Source of the DNA: CAVVEQ01 sp963806635
GTDB lineage: Bacteria > Chloroflexota > Anaerolineae > Anaerolineales > Anaerolineaceae
Direction: 5' to 3'
Assembly (NCBI GenBank): GCA_963806635.1
Contig: CAWDZA010000015.1
Location: 1,116,001 to 1,180,000, forward strand
Length of the DNA: 64,000 nucleotides
In this document: positions 26,873 to 37,154 of the stretch, in pieces
Layout of the letters: each line of letters opens with the position of its first letter
Numbering within the stretch: position 1 is the stretch's first letter
Notes under the pieces: generated by a model
What the model was told of the DNA's origin: nothing
Seen by the model: only the letters and a program-made list of their open reading frames with translations
Databases searched by the model: none
Translations under genes and position numbers: made by a program

Positions 26873-28470
26873 GGCTTGACCCCGAATTGGAAGTAGGAGA
26901 TTAATAGCGCGAGCAACAGGATCGCCCAGAGAATCCCCCCCTCGCCTTCAAGTACACCGGCGATCAAGTTCATTATCCATTGCACCAAGCCAAACGCCAC
27001 TCGCGCTGCTATTGTGAACCAGCCCATCCCGAAAATAGTGTCCATCCAACCTTCGAGGTTGAACCTCCCGGGAAGGGTGAATCTGGTCAATTTTTGGGTG
27101 ACTTTTATCGGCAGGATACGCTGCTTCCACAGGAAAATGAGCAAGGCCAGTATCATAACGATCACCCCGCACCACCAGTAAATAAAAGTGAAACTGGCAG
27201 GCAGGTTACGGATGAAGATCACCCATTGCGAAACGATCAGGATTGCCAGCCCAAGTGGGTAAATAATCTTCACCCAGCGGTCCACACCGGTGAAATCGCC
27301 CTCTGGAACCTGGGCAAACTTGAGATAACCGAAGAAAAGAATGGCGGCAGCCAGCATGAATAGTGGGATGACCAGGAAAGGCGTATTTGTGAGGATGCCA
27401 TTCCAGATGGACATCGAGGGTGAGCCGGGGATGCCGGATATCCCGAAGAAAATTACCATCAATAGAATGGAGATCCATTTATTACGGGGGGAAGCCAGGA
27501 AAAGCCCTCCTCCTCCAAGCAACATTATCATCCCCCAGCCTGGTGCATATTGCGATTGCCCATTCAGTACGCAGACAAGAGCAAACACTGCCAGGCTCAC
27601 CACCCAAAACGGTCTGCCGTTCAATTCCCCAGCCGCGCCGGCCCATTTGATGGCTGCATAGAGCATATAGAAAAACACAAATGCGATAAGAAGACTTATC
27701 CAAATACTTCCGTAGGGATAAACACCTTTTAACCTGCCCAGAAATGCCAGTGCGCTGGCCGGAGCGATCAGATTGATCACATTTCCCGCGCTGCGATTGA
27801 CGGGTGACAAACGGGAGACCTGTGGGTGGAGGGGAAAGACACCCAGGCGCAGGATCACCGCGAGTAATATGGCAGGAAAATATACCGGGGTGAGTTCCTT
27901 GAAAGAAGGCAGTTGTCCCCCGGTCCCGGCCAGGATGAATACGCCCGCAAAAATGAGCGTACCCAATACCCGCCAGGTAAATGATGCCAGGGAGGAGGGT
28001 TCGATCCTTCTATCTGCTCGGATCAATAAAATGAAACCGAGCTCGGCGATATCGAGTAAAGTCCAGGCCAGGATCAAGCTTAATGGAGCAAGAGAAGAGC
28101 AAGCCAGCACGCCAAACGCGGAAAGGATAAGGGAGCCGGCCCAGATGAAAGATTCATTCCGCGCGTGGATTCGCGCTGAGGAGGTAAATAATACCGCCAC
28201 GTTTAGGGCTATGATGGCAAATGAATACTGCCAGGCATCCCGGTCTAACCGGAACGTCAAATCCAGGAATCGACTCTGCCCGGGCAACAACGCACTGAAA
28301 CTGACCTCAGGAAAAAGCCGGGTGGGGCTGCCTGCCAGCACAAGCCAGGCAACCAGGCTCACCCCAGCCGCGATCATCCAGGTGGAGCCAATCACCGGCC
28401 TCCGGCGGGCAAGGATCGTAATGATCCCTGCCGCCAAGATCATAACCAAAACGATTCCGAAAAGCAGCAT
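26869..28470 (-). CDS. Complex-I-like antiporter subunit (NuoL/HyfB-type)
   Basis: 533 residues, about fourteen to sixteen helices. It is a divergent member of the same transporter family: helix 5 has Asp rather than Glu (LAWTLLDIAELGFIL), and the helix-7 region LGVFPLHPQVSRLSPVNRSAGN is followed by NLIAPASALAFLG with no Lys. It keeps the typical broken-helix His/Pro segment. The C-terminal helices end with a short tail, without the long lateral arm of true NuoL. First gene of the three-gene unit, 10 bases after the hydantoinase stop, so the trio may be transcribed with the purine genes. Confidence 0.7.
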   Translation of the reverse strand: MLLFGIVLVMILAAGIITILARRRPVIGSTWMIAAGVSLVAWLVLAGSPTRLFPEVSFSALLPGQSRFLDLTFRLDRDAWQYSFAIIALNVAVLFTSSARIHARNESFIWAGSLILSAFGVLACSSLAPLSLILAWTLLDIAELGFILLIRADRRIEPSSLASFTWRVLGTLIFAGVFILAGTGGQLPSFKELTPVYFPAILLAVILRLGVFPLHPQVSRLSPVNRSAGNVINLIAPASALAFLGRLKGVYPYGSIWISLLIAFVFFYMLYAAIKWAGAAGELNGRPFWVVSLAVFALVCVLNGQSQYAPGWGMIMLLGGGGLFLASPRNKWISILLMVIFFGISGIPGSPSMSIWNGILTNTPFLVIPLFMLAAAILFFGYLKFAQVPEGDFTGVDRWVKIIYPLGLAILIVSQWVIFIRNLPASFTFIYWWCGVIVMILALLIFLWKQRILPIKVTQKLTRFTLPGRFNLEGWMDTIFGMGWFTIAARVAFGLVQWIMNLIAGVLEGEGGILWAILLLALLISYFQFGVKP

Positions 28471-28480
28471 ATTTTTCCGT

Positions 28481-29899
28481 TTAAAAAGCAGCTTCGAAAG
28501 GTCGTCGCTTGATGAATTTACCCATGCCGGGTCTTCCGAACCACTCTCCGGATTCGACGATCTTCTCCCCGCGCAGGAAAACCGCCCTGGGGAAACCGGT
28601 CAGCTTCCAGCCCTCATACAGGTTGTAATCCGTGCGGTGCTGGGCAACCTTTACTCCGTAATTCACCTGCATTTTGGGATCCCAAAGCAGGATATCTGCG
28701 TCTGCCCCCACCTCCAGACTGCCCTTTTGTGGATACATGCCGAACGCTTTTGCCGGTTGGGTGGAGGTGAGCGCCACAAACTGATTTGGCGTGATGCGAT
28801 CAGACCCAACCCCCTCCGTCCAGAAAACTGGCAGGCGGTCGCCCACCCCCGGTAGGCCGTTTGGAATCTTCGTAAAGTCACCCCTGCCCAGCTCTTTGCC
28901 TGGGATGGCTACTGGTTTTCCTTCGTACAAAATCGGTTCATTACCATTGAAGAAAAATGGGCAATGATCGGTCGCAACGGTTTGGATGATCCCGAGCTGG
29001 AGTCCTTGCCACAATCTGGCATTGTCAGCCGCTCCGCGCACCGGCGGCGAGCAGATCCATTTGGCGCCATCCGGCCGGTTAAGCATCTCATCCGTAAAAA
29101 CGAGGTATTGCGGGCAGGTCTCACCCATGATGGGCAGATGATGCTCGCGTGCATATTGCAGCTGGTCCACCTCGCCTGCTGCGTTCATATGAACAATATA
29201 AAGCGGGCAGCCAGCTTGGGCAGCCAGGGCAGCCCCGCGCAGCACCGATTCCACCGCCCCCCAGGCAGGCCTGGTGCGGGCGTGCCATTCCGGGGTCAGG
29301 TGCTTATCACGCAGCGCCTCAGCGACCAGGATATCGATCACATCTCCATTCTCGGCATGCAGCATGGTGAGAATGCCGCTATCGCGGGCGATGCGCATCA
29401 CCTCAAAGATCTCCCCATCCTGCAGGCGCAGCCGGTTGTTATAGGCAGTAAAAACCTTGATGCTTGTGATCCCCTCCTCCACCAGGCGTGGAATTTCCTT
29501 CTTCACCTGCTCATCGAGGCGGGTGATGTTCATATGGAAGCTATAATCTACCGCTGCTTTGGGTTCAGCTTTTGCCAGCCATTTTTCGAAATTCGCCCGC
29601 AGAGGGGAAAGGTCCTGCGGAATAAAATCGATCACCGTTGTCGTTCCGCCAAAAGCGGCTGCCTTCATGCCGGTATAGTGATCATCTGAAGAAACCGTGT
29701 CAAACATGGGCAGGTCCAGGTGCACATGGACATCCACACCGCCCGGCAGCACCAGTAAACCCGCTGCGTCGATAACTTCCGCGCCATCGCTGGGGAGATT
29801 TGTCCCCACTACGGCGATTTTTCCGTTTTCCACCAGGATCTCTACCTGGCTGGTCGCCTGGTCGGTGACCAGAGTTCCGTTCTTGATCAGAATTGTCAT
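28481..29899 (-). CDS. hydA: Dihydropyrimidinase/hydantoinase
   Basis: Binuclear-metal cyclic amidohydrolase of 472 residues. All metal ligands are visible: His58 and His60 (VDVHVHLD), carboxylated Lys148 (SIKVFTAY), His181 (MLHAEN), His237 (YIVHMNA), Asp311 (VATDHCPF). In anaerobic purine-degradation clusters this family opens hydantoin-type rings to ureido acids, which fits the neighbouring xanthine-dehydrogenase-like enzyme, carbamoyltransferases and carbamate kinase. Pyrimidine degradation (dihydrouracil) is an alternative. It starts 18 bases after the upstream hypothetical gene. Confidence 0.9.
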   Translation of the reverse strand: MTILIKNGTLVTDQATSQVEILVENGKIAVVGTNLPSDGAEVIDAAGLLVLPGGVDVHVHLDLPMFDTVSSDDHYTGMKAAAFGGTTTVIDFIPQDLSPLRANFEKWLAKAEPKAAVDYSFHMNITRLDEQVKKEIPRLVEEGITSIKVFTAYNNRLRLQDGEIFEVMRIARDSGILTMLHAENGDVIDILVAEALRDKHLTPEWHARTRPAWGAVESVLRGAALAAQAGCPLYIVHMNAAGEVDQLQYAREHHLPIMGETCPQYLVFTDEMLNRPDGAKWICSPPVRGAADNARLWQGLQLGIIQTVATDHCPFFFNGNEPILYEGKPVAIPGKELGRGDFTKIPNGLPGVGDRLPVFWTEGVGSDRITPNQFVALTSTQPAKAFGMYPQKGSLEVGADADILLWDPKMQVNYGVKVAQHRTDYNLYEGWKLTGFPRAVFLRGEKIVESGEWFGRPGMGKFIKRRPFEAAF

Positions 29900-29917
29900 G
29901 GAACCTCTATATAATCC

Positions 29918-30481
29918 TCATTGGTTCATATCCAGATCCAACCCTCCCAGCAGCGCCAGGATGGCTGGATCGAGCTCCATTTCCTGCGATGGCCGCACCT
30001 GGTAAAGATCCGAATTCGCAGCCCGATCGCGCAGGGAATGCCAGAGCAGTTCCCGCTCGGAGTCGTGAGTTACAAGATCGTTGAGCGTGGCAGCCAGTAA
30101 TATCCGTGCGCCGGTGGTATAGAGGAAAGTCACCCGCTTCCACGATTCAGCTTGAATGGAATGCGGAAGTTGAAAGAGCGGACCCAGCGAGATCTTGAAA
30201 TATTCCTCGTTTTTTCGGGGGTGGTCCGGTTCATCTTTGAAGAGCTGCCCGCGGGTGGTCAGCTCGTGCCCCCGCACCCGGGCAGCGGATTCCACCCGCC
30301 AGCGGTGATCTTCTCCGAACGCCCCGGTTTGATAAAAAGCAATATAATCCGCCTCGATCACTTTTGGCGCGCTCCGCAGCGGAATGCGATACCAGCCCAG
30401 CATCCTGGCGATCTCCAGGTCGCGGGGGGCGGGTATCACTGCCACCAGAAACAAGTCTGTTTCATCAAAGTTCGAATTCAT
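29918..30481 (-). CDS. Conserved hypothetical protein, possibly EVE/PUA-like
   Basis: 187 residues from the ATG at 30481 (an upstream in-frame start at 30532 adds a non-conserved-looking basic stretch). Opens DLFLVAVIPAPRDLEIARMLGWYRIPLRSAPKV and has IAFYQTGAFGEDHRWRVE, a beta-rich pattern that recalls EVE/PUA-like domains which bind modified bases. I cannot confirm the family. It lies between the PLP enzyme and the hydantoinase in the same direction; role unknown. Confidence 0.6.
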   Translation of the reverse strand: MNSNFDETDLFLVAVIPAPRDLEIARMLGWYRIPLRSAPKVIEADYIAFYQTGAFGEDHRWRVESAARVRGHELTTRGQLFKDEPDHPRKNEEYFKISLGPLFQLPHSIQAESWKRVTFLYTTGARILLAATLNDLVTHDSERELLWHSLRDRAANSDLYQVRPSQEMELDPAILALLGGLDLDMNQ

Positions 30482-30563
30482 CGCTATTATTGGCCGCCGA
30501 TTGTATTTTATCCTTAAATGACAGACGGGCATCCCTGCCCGTCTGTCGGAACTGAGTAAGGAA

Positions 30564-32039
30564 TTACAGGGTTTTTAAAACGCCGGAACGTTCGTTGAAT
30601 TCGTTGATCAGCTCGTTGAAAACCGGAATCTGGCCTTGCAGGTCGGTCCAGTAGTTCGGGTCATACCACTGGGCGTTCAACTCTTCATAAGTCTTGCCCT
30701 GCTGTTCCACCCAAGTGTAATATTTCAGATTGTGCACCCGGCGGCGGTCTTCATAGGATAGTTCATTGAGGTTATCGGTTGTGACCCCTTGCAGATAGCG
30801 GGCGAAGGTTTCCGAGGCGCAATCATTATCGAACTCGCCAAATTTCTCGCGATATTCCGATATACGGCTTCCGTAGAGTTCCATGGAATCGGTTAACACG
30901 GTCAGCACCACGTCATCCTCGCCCAGCTCGTAATACTTGGCGAATTTGATCGCGGAAAGAGTGTTGGCAATTCCGGAGAAACCGAGCAGGTTCAGGCTCT
31001 GGATGGTCTCTGCGGGAACGCCCTTCTTGGCAAGATATTTCTGCCCGGCTGGTTCGTTGAATAGTCGCATGATATTGACCACGGCATTATCGTCGATGGC
31101 GACCACCAGGTCGGTGTTCTTGATGTTGTGGATCCAGGGCACGTGCTTATCGCCGATTCCTTCGATGCGGTGCGAGCCAAACCCGTTCTCCAGCAGGGTC
31201 GGGCACTGCAGCGCTTCGCTGGCGATGATCTTGCTGGTGGGGAATACCTGTTTCATGTAGTCGCCGCAGCCGATGGTACCAGCCGACCCGGTGGTGAGCG
31301 CAACCCCGCGGTACTCGCCATTCTTTCCCAATACCTTCTTGAGCACATCTTCCATCGCGTGCCCGGTAACCTCGTAATGCCAGAGGTAATTCCCGAACTC
31401 CTCAAACTGGTTGAAGATCATCAAATCCTGGCCGGATTTACGCAGCTCCCAGCACTTATCGAAGATTTCCTTCACATTGGATTCGCTCCCCGGGGTGGCA
31501 ATCACCTCCGAAGAGATCTTCTTCAACCAATCAAAGCGTTCCTGGCTCATTCCTTCCGGCAGGATCGCGATGGAATCACAGCCCAGCAGCGCGGAATCAT
31601 ACGCCCCGCCGCGGCAGTAGTTCCCAGTGGAAGGCCAGACGGCTTTCTGGGTTGTTGGGTCAAACTGCCCGGTCACCAGGCGGGGTGCAAGGCAGCCAAA
31701 CGCCGCCCCCACTTTGTGGGCGCCGGTGGGGAACCACTTGCCAACCAGGGCGATAACACGTGCTTTTGTGCCTGTCAGGCTGCTGGGGAATTCCAGATAA
31801 TTCACATCCCCATACCCGCCCCCCTTGGCCACTGGCTGGTTCTTCCAGCTGATGCGGAAGAGGTTGCGCGGATTCAGATCCCAAAGCCCGATCGAGCGAA
31901 GGTCCTCTTTGACTTTGGCGGGGATCAGCTCCGGATTTTTCATTTGTTCATACGTGGGGATGACAATATTACGTTCACGCACACGTTTGAATGTATTCTC
32001 CAGCCGGTCTGGATGTATGGTCAAATCGATCTTGGTCAT
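30564..32039 (-). CDS. Fold-type II PLP enzyme (TrpB/cysteine-synthase-like)
   Basis: 491 residues. The PLP Lys is in PTGAHKVGAAFG; the phosphate-binding loop is GSAGTIGCGD; STGNYCRGG matches the substrate loop of TrpB/cysteine-synthase-like lyases. It is larger than cysteine synthase and similar proteins tend to occur near purine and hydantoin genes. Here it could process 2,3-diaminopropionate or a related amino acid set free by the carbamoyltransferases, the step E. coli assigns to YgeX. That role is inferred from context only. It overlaps the glycosyltransferase start region by 4 bases. Confidence 0.75.
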   Translation of the reverse strand: MTKIDLTIHPDRLENTFKRVRERNIVIPTYEQMKNPELIPAKVKEDLRSIGLWDLNPRNLFRISWKNQPVAKGGGYGDVNYLEFPSSLTGTKARVIALVGKWFPTGAHKVGAAFGCLAPRLVTGQFDPTTQKAVWPSTGNYCRGGAYDSALLGCDSIAILPEGMSQERFDWLKKISSEVIATPGSESNVKEIFDKCWELRKSGQDLMIFNQFEEFGNYLWHYEVTGHAMEDVLKKVLGKNGEYRGVALTTGSAGTIGCGDYMKQVFPTSKIIASEALQCPTLLENGFGSHRIEGIGDKHVPWIHNIKNTDLVVAIDDNAVVNIMRLFNEPAGQKYLAKKGVPAETIQSLNLLGFSGIANTLSAIKFAKYYELGEDDVVLTVLTDSMELYGSRISEYREKFGEFDNDCASETFARYLQGVTTDNLNELSYEDRRRVHNLKYYTWVEQQGKTYEELNAQWYDPNYWTDLQGQIPVFNELINEFNERSGVLKTL

Positions 32040-33013
32040 GCCTTTTTTCTCCTGTTTGAAATATTTTCAACATCACCAGGCGCCTCGCTCACAATATACA
32101 GCGGACGTCCTTTGACTTCGTCGTAGATCCTGCCGATATATTCCCCCAAAATACCGATGCAGATCAACTGCACCCCTCCCAAGAATAAAACCGCCATCAA
32201 TGTGGATGCCTGGCCCAGGAAAGCGGAATGCCCTGCGAATCGAGCGACAAGCACGAATGGGATTGCCACAATAGCGATCCCGGCTGCGATGAACCCGACA
32301 TACATCGCCAATTGAAGTGGGAAATAAGAAAAACTGGTGATGGCGTTCAATGCCAGTTTGACCATTTTTCGAAAAGGGTATTTCGTCTCGCCGGAGAACC
32401 TGGCAGCCCTTTTATAGGGCACACCCACCTGCCTGAAACCCACCCAGGAGGACATCCCGCGCAGGAAGCGATGCCTTTCCCCCATCTGCTTCAACGCATC
32501 CACGACCTTGCGGTCCATCAACCGGAAGTCTCCGGTATCCAGCGGGATCTTGATATCTGTGATCCGGAAGATCAGCCGATAAAATGCAGAAGCCGTGGTA
32601 CGCTTGAACCAGGTTTCCCCCTCGCGTTCGGTGCGGACAGCGTACACAACCTGAAAACCTTCCCGCCATTTTGTAATTAGGTCCAGGATCACCTCAGGCG
32701 GGTCCTGCAGGTCGGCGTCGATGATCACCACCGCATCCCCCTGGCTGTAATCCAACCCTGCAGTCACCGCGATCTGGTGCCCAAAATTGCGCGAGAAAAT
32801 AACAGGTTTCACCCTGGCATCTTTCTCCGCCAGGTCATGGATCATTTGCGTGGAGCCATCCGTGGAACCATCATCCACCATCAGGAACTCCCAGGGTTTT
32901 TTCAGGGAATCCATTACACGGGTGATCTGCGCGTATAGTTCGCTGATACACCCAGTTTCGTTGAAGATTGGAGCGATGATCGAGATCTTTGGTCGCTTAG
33001 GGTTGGATGGCAT
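32036..33013 (-). CDS. Family 2 glycosyltransferase, DPM1/GtrB-like
   Basis: 325 residues. GT-A domain with IIAPIFNETGCI, MVDDGSTDGS and the DADLQDPPE metal motif, then two C-terminal membrane helices (FPLQLAMYVGFIAAGIAIVAI; TLMAVLFLGGVQLICIGILGEYIGRIYDEVK). This layout moves a sugar from a nucleotide donor to a polyprenyl phosphate at the inner face of the membrane. It interrupts the purine-type genes, sits between two PLP enzymes with almost no spacing, and has no clear link to their pathway. Confidence 0.88.
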   Translation of the reverse strand: MPSNPKRPKISIIAPIFNETGCISELYAQITRVMDSLKKPWEFLMVDDGSTDGSTQMIHDLAEKDARVKPVIFSRNFGHQIAVTAGLDYSQGDAVVIIDADLQDPPEVILDLITKWREGFQVVYAVRTEREGETWFKRTTASAFYRLIFRITDIKIPLDTGDFRLMDRKVVDALKQMGERHRFLRGMSSWVGFRQVGVPYKRAARFSGETKYPFRKMVKLALNAITSFSYFPLQLAMYVGFIAAGIAIVAIPFVLVARFAGHSAFLGQASTLMAVLFLGGVQLICIGILGEYIGRIYDEVKGRPLYIVSEAPGDVENISNRRKKA

Positions 33014-33015
33014 CC

Positions 33016-34263
33016 TTATTTCCCCAGGTGTTTCTTTAGGGCAGACATGCTCGGTTCAATGATCGGTGCTTCCTTCACTGCTTGCATCGCAGAACGGATA
33101 TCCTTCAACCCGCTGCCGGTGTTGATGACCACCACCGGGTCATCGGACTGGATAATGCCATCTTTGACGGCTTTTTGCAGCCCGGCGTAGGCTGTGGAGC
33201 CGGCTGGTTCCGCAAATACGCCCACCTTCCCCAATTCCGCAATGGCGCGGATGATGGCTTCATCTTCAACCAAAATGTAAGCGCCGCCTGTTTCTCTGGC
33301 TGCACGAACCGCGCGCACCCCATCGCGGGGAAGATCTACCGAGATGCTGTCCGCGATCGTAGTCGCCTGCACCGGGATGATCTTTTCCGTGCCAGCGAAG
33401 TAGGCATTGGCAACGGCCGCGCTCTTCTCGGATTGGACGCCGAAAATTCGCGGCATATTCTCCAGCCATCCCAATTCCAGCAGGTCTTTGAAGCCTTTGT
33501 GAATACCGGAGATAATATTGCCATCGCCTACCGAAACAAACACGCACAGAGGTTTCTTCATCGCGGGGTTCGGGAGCAGGATCGTCTCCCAGATCTCCAG
33601 CGCGGCGGTTTTTTTGCCCTCCGCGGTGAAGGGGTTGTAGCCTGTGTTGCGGCAGTACCAGCCGAATTCATTGGCAGCCTCGATGGTGAGGTCAAAGGCG
33701 GAGTCGTAGTTGCCATCCACCAGGATCACCTGCGCCCCATACACCAGTAGCTGGGCGACCTTCGCTGGCGGCGCCGTTTTGGGGGCAAAGATCACCGCTT
33801 TCTGGTTCATCGCCGCCGCCATGCCAGCCAGAGCAGCGCCGGCATTGCCGGTGGATGCTGTGACCACAACCTTCGCACCGATCTCCATCGCCCGTGCCAC
33901 CACCACCGAACTGGCCCTATCCTTAAAGGAGGCAGTCGGATTGCGGCCTTCATCCTTGATCCAAAGCTCATCCAACCCGAGGGTTTCAGCCAGCACTGCC
34001 GGCTTGAAAAGCGGCGTCCAGCCGGCTGAGCCCATCGTGGTACCCTCCGCGCAGGGATCGGAAACCGGCAGGAGCGGCAGGTACCGCCATAGCGACGGAT
34101 CCGTCACCGAGGTGATATCCTCCACTTTAAATTTTTGCCGGATGCGGTCGTAATACAGGACAACGTCCAGGTTTCCACCATCCTTGGGACAGGTGTAAAT
34201 GGTCTGTAAAGGAAGATATTCTTTTCCGCAAATGGAGCATCGATAACCGCTGAAGTTAGACAT
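33016..34263 (-). CDS. Threonine-synthase-like PLP enzyme
   Basis: 415 residues with an N-terminal zinc ribbon (CSICGKEY ... YTCPKDGG) typical of archaeal/Chloroflexota threonine synthases, then a fold-type II core: PLP Lys in NPTASFKDRA, ASTGNAGAALAG, and the GSG phosphate loop near the C-terminus. Threonine synthase forms Thr from phosphohomoserine. Because it stands in a purine-degradation-like run, an ammonia-lyase role on an amino acid such as 2,3-diaminopropionate is an alternative. Sequence alone favours the threonine-synthase family. Confidence 0.78.
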   Translation of the reverse strand: MSNFSGYRCSICGKEYLPLQTIYTCPKDGGNLDVVLYYDRIRQKFKVEDITSVTDPSLWRYLPLLPVSDPCAEGTTMGSAGWTPLFKPAVLAETLGLDELWIKDEGRNPTASFKDRASSVVVARAMEIGAKVVVTASTGNAGAALAGMAAAMNQKAVIFAPKTAPPAKVAQLLVYGAQVILVDGNYDSAFDLTIEAANEFGWYCRNTGYNPFTAEGKKTAALEIWETILLPNPAMKKPLCVFVSVGDGNIISGIHKGFKDLLELGWLENMPRIFGVQSEKSAAVANAYFAGTEKIIPVQATTIADSISVDLPRDGVRAVRAARETGGAYILVEDEAIIRAIAELGKVGVFAEPAGSTAYAGLQKAVKDGIIQSDDPVVVINTGSGLKDIRSAMQAVKEAPIIEPSMSALKKHLGK

Positions 34264-34344
34264 GGTGTTTTCCCGTTTTTTTTACTTGAACTGATTTGAT
34301 TTTAACCTATCTCTACACCTTATCCTCAGGCTAATAAAATCGCC

Positions 34345-37153
34345 TCATCCCCCGAATGAAACGGTGGGATTTTCTATAGCCCAGATCTTTCGAGCGATGA
34401 ATTCCTGGTCCACCGGTAGGTGGTCGAACCGGACGCCTACGGCATTGTAGATCGCGTTGGTAATCGCCGGGGAAGTCGGAATGCTGCAGATCTCTCCCAC
34501 GCCTTTCGCCCCGTAAGGACCTGTGGATATCGGATGTTCCACGACGATCGCCTTAATCTCCGGGGTGAGCATTATCCCTGGCACCCTGTATTTAGCCAAC
34601 CTGTCGGTCACCACCTTGCCATCCTCTACTATGAACTCTTCGGTCAGGCAGTTACCCAACCCCATCATCACGCCGCCCTCAATCTGACCTTGAAGTCCGA
34701 GCGGGTTCACTGCCATCCCCACATCATTGGCAGAGATGACTTTCAGGACATGCACCTCCCCTGTGACCTTATTTACCTCCACTTTGGCCGCCTGAACGCC
34801 GAAGGAGAAAGCGAAGTGCATATCCCCACCTGAGCCCAGCGGTTTGGTCTCAGGCGCATGGTACTCATAAATTGCCTTCGGTGTCTGCCCATCGTTTATC
34901 ATTTGCGACCGGATATTTTCAAAGGAATGAATATCTTTACTCACCAGAACGCCATCTTTGTTGAAAACGATCCCTTCGGGACGGGTATCATATTTTTCTG
35001 CCAGGTAAGCTGTCAAGGCATCCCTGAGGGATCTAGCCGCATACCTGGAAGCATTTCCAGTCACAAAGGTCTGCCTGGAGGCAGTTGTGGGTCCACCATT
35101 AGGGGTTAGGTCTGTATCCATCACCAAAACACGCACCTGGTCAGGCAAGACGTTGAGTTCTTCAGCTGCGATCGACCGCATCACGGTCACCAATCCCTGC
35201 CCCATTTCCGCGGAAGAACAACGGATCTCAAAATCCCCGTTTTCAAGCAATTCGATCTCTGCTGTGGAAATATCCGGCGCACCACCGCCGAGACCAGTGT
35301 TCTTGTAAGCCGCAGCGAAACCCCAAGCAGAGACCAGGTGAGGGTTTTGCGGATCTACCTTTGGCTGGAATGGATCAGGTTCATCTTTATTTATCTCTGA
35401 TCCCACTTTCTCAAGGCATTCGCTCAATCCCACCGATTCCCGCAGATATCTGCCCGGTATTCGTCACACTTCCAACATGGAGCGCATTCATTTTGCGCAA
35501 CTCGATCGGGTCGATCTTTATCCTTTCCGCCAGCATGTCCATCATCGATTCAACTGCGAACGCCGATTGGGTAACGCCGAATCCTCGGAAAGCTCCTGCT
35601 GGGGGATTGTTGGTGTACATGGCATAGCAATCCGCTCGGACGTGAGGAATATCATATGGTCCAGCCGAGTGTGTGGTTGCCCTGGTCATCACCTTTTCGC
35701 CCAGGGATGCGTACGCCCCGGTATCACCATATAGTTCGGTTTCGGCAGCAATAATTCTTCCATTCTTCTTCGCACCGATCTTCACCCTGATCTGGGTAGC
35801 ATGACGCTTGGGATGTACCAGCAGGCTTTCCCGCCGGTCGAAAAGCAATTTAACCGGTTTCCCGGTGACGTTTGCCAGCATGGCGGCGTGGATCTGCCCC
35901 ATCACATCCTCTTTGCCGCCAAATCCCCCGCCCATGAGCTGCCCGATGATTCGCACCCGTTCTTTGGGCCAACCCATCACCCTGGCCACCTGATCACGAT
36001 CCTGGTAGGGTATTTGCGATCCAACATAGATGGCCATTCGGCCGTCCGATTGTGGGACCGCCAGCGAGCATTCCGGTTCAAGGAAAGCGTGATCAGTTAT
36101 TTGGGTTTGAAAAGTATGTTCCAGTACAACCTCAGATTCTTTGAACCCCTGCTCGACATCCCCTTTGCGGACTTTTATGTGCTTCAGAAGGTTGCCGTTT
36201 TCATGCAGGCGCGGGCTATCTTCACGACGCGCATCGACAGGGTTTGAGATAACAGGCTGCAGGTCAAACTCGGTTTCGATCAATTCTACAGCTTCGTTCG
36301 CCGCATCCTGAGATTCAGCAGCCACGATCGCGAGTGCGTCACCCACATACCTTATCCGCTCGCCAATACCCACGATCACCGGCCAGTCAAAAACAACTAA
36401 TCCATGCATTCGCTCAGCAGGAATATCCTCGGCAGTCAGGATCGCACGGATGCCAGGTATTTCTTTCGCTCTGGAAATATCCAACCTCTTTAGGATCGCG
36501 TGCGGGACCATCGCCCTCCGCACACTGGCATATAGCAATCCTTCGAATTGAAGATCGTCCGTAAAGATCGCTTCACCAGTGACCTTTTCAACTGCGTCCG
36601 GTCGCAAATTCACCCTGCCCACAGCTTTATGATTGTGAATGGACTCTGCGATGTTGGGTTTTTTCACTGGCTCGCCGGTGCGGAGCGCTTCTGCTGCTGC
36701 CAGGATGGCATTCATTATTGATGGGTATCCGGCACAGCGACAAAGTGTATCTTTAAGTGCAAATTGGATCTGTTCCTGCGTCGGATCCGGATTCCGTTTC
36801 AAGAAAGCGTACGCGGTCATGATCTGACCAGGAATACAAAATCCACATTGCACCGCGCCATGCTGAATAAATGCTTCCTGCAAAGGGTGCAACTGGATTT
36901 GTTCCTTGACGCGTTCGGCTAACCCCTCAATGGTGATCACTTCACTACCACTCGCCCGCTCCGCGGGATAAATGCACGAGATCACGGGTTCGCCCTCCAC
37001 CAGCACCGTGCAAGCGCCGCATTCTGCTTCCCCGCAACCGATCTTCGTCCCGGTTAGATGTAATCGATTTCTCAATAAACTGGAGAGGGTTTCCCCGGGT
37101 ATAGCCTCCAGGGAATATTCTTTTTTGTTTACAGTTAGTTGAATTGCCGTCAT
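34345..37153 (-). CDS. Xanthine-dehydrogenase-like molybdenum hydroxylase, XdhD-type fusion; one frame change
   Basis: One polypeptide of about 936 residues joins a two-[2Fe-2S] domain (Cys40, 45, 48, 60 and Cys102, 105, 137, 139) to the molybdopterin domain (GQLMGGGFGGKED, AGAFRGFGV, SSAEMGQG, and GPYGAKGVGEICS with the catalytic Glu). This fusion and length match E. coli XdhD rather than the separate XdhA/XdhC subunits. It should hydroxylate purines (hypoxanthine/xanthine or an oxopurine) with a molybdenum cofactor. An extra base near 35440 breaks it. The stop of the FAD-subunit gene abuts its start. Confidence 0.9.
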
Positions 37154-37154
37154 G

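Noticed and set aside
33016..34263. YgeX-type diaminopropionate ammonia-lyase
   Set aside because: The N-terminal zinc ribbon and core motifs fit threonine synthase better; kept only as an alternative role.
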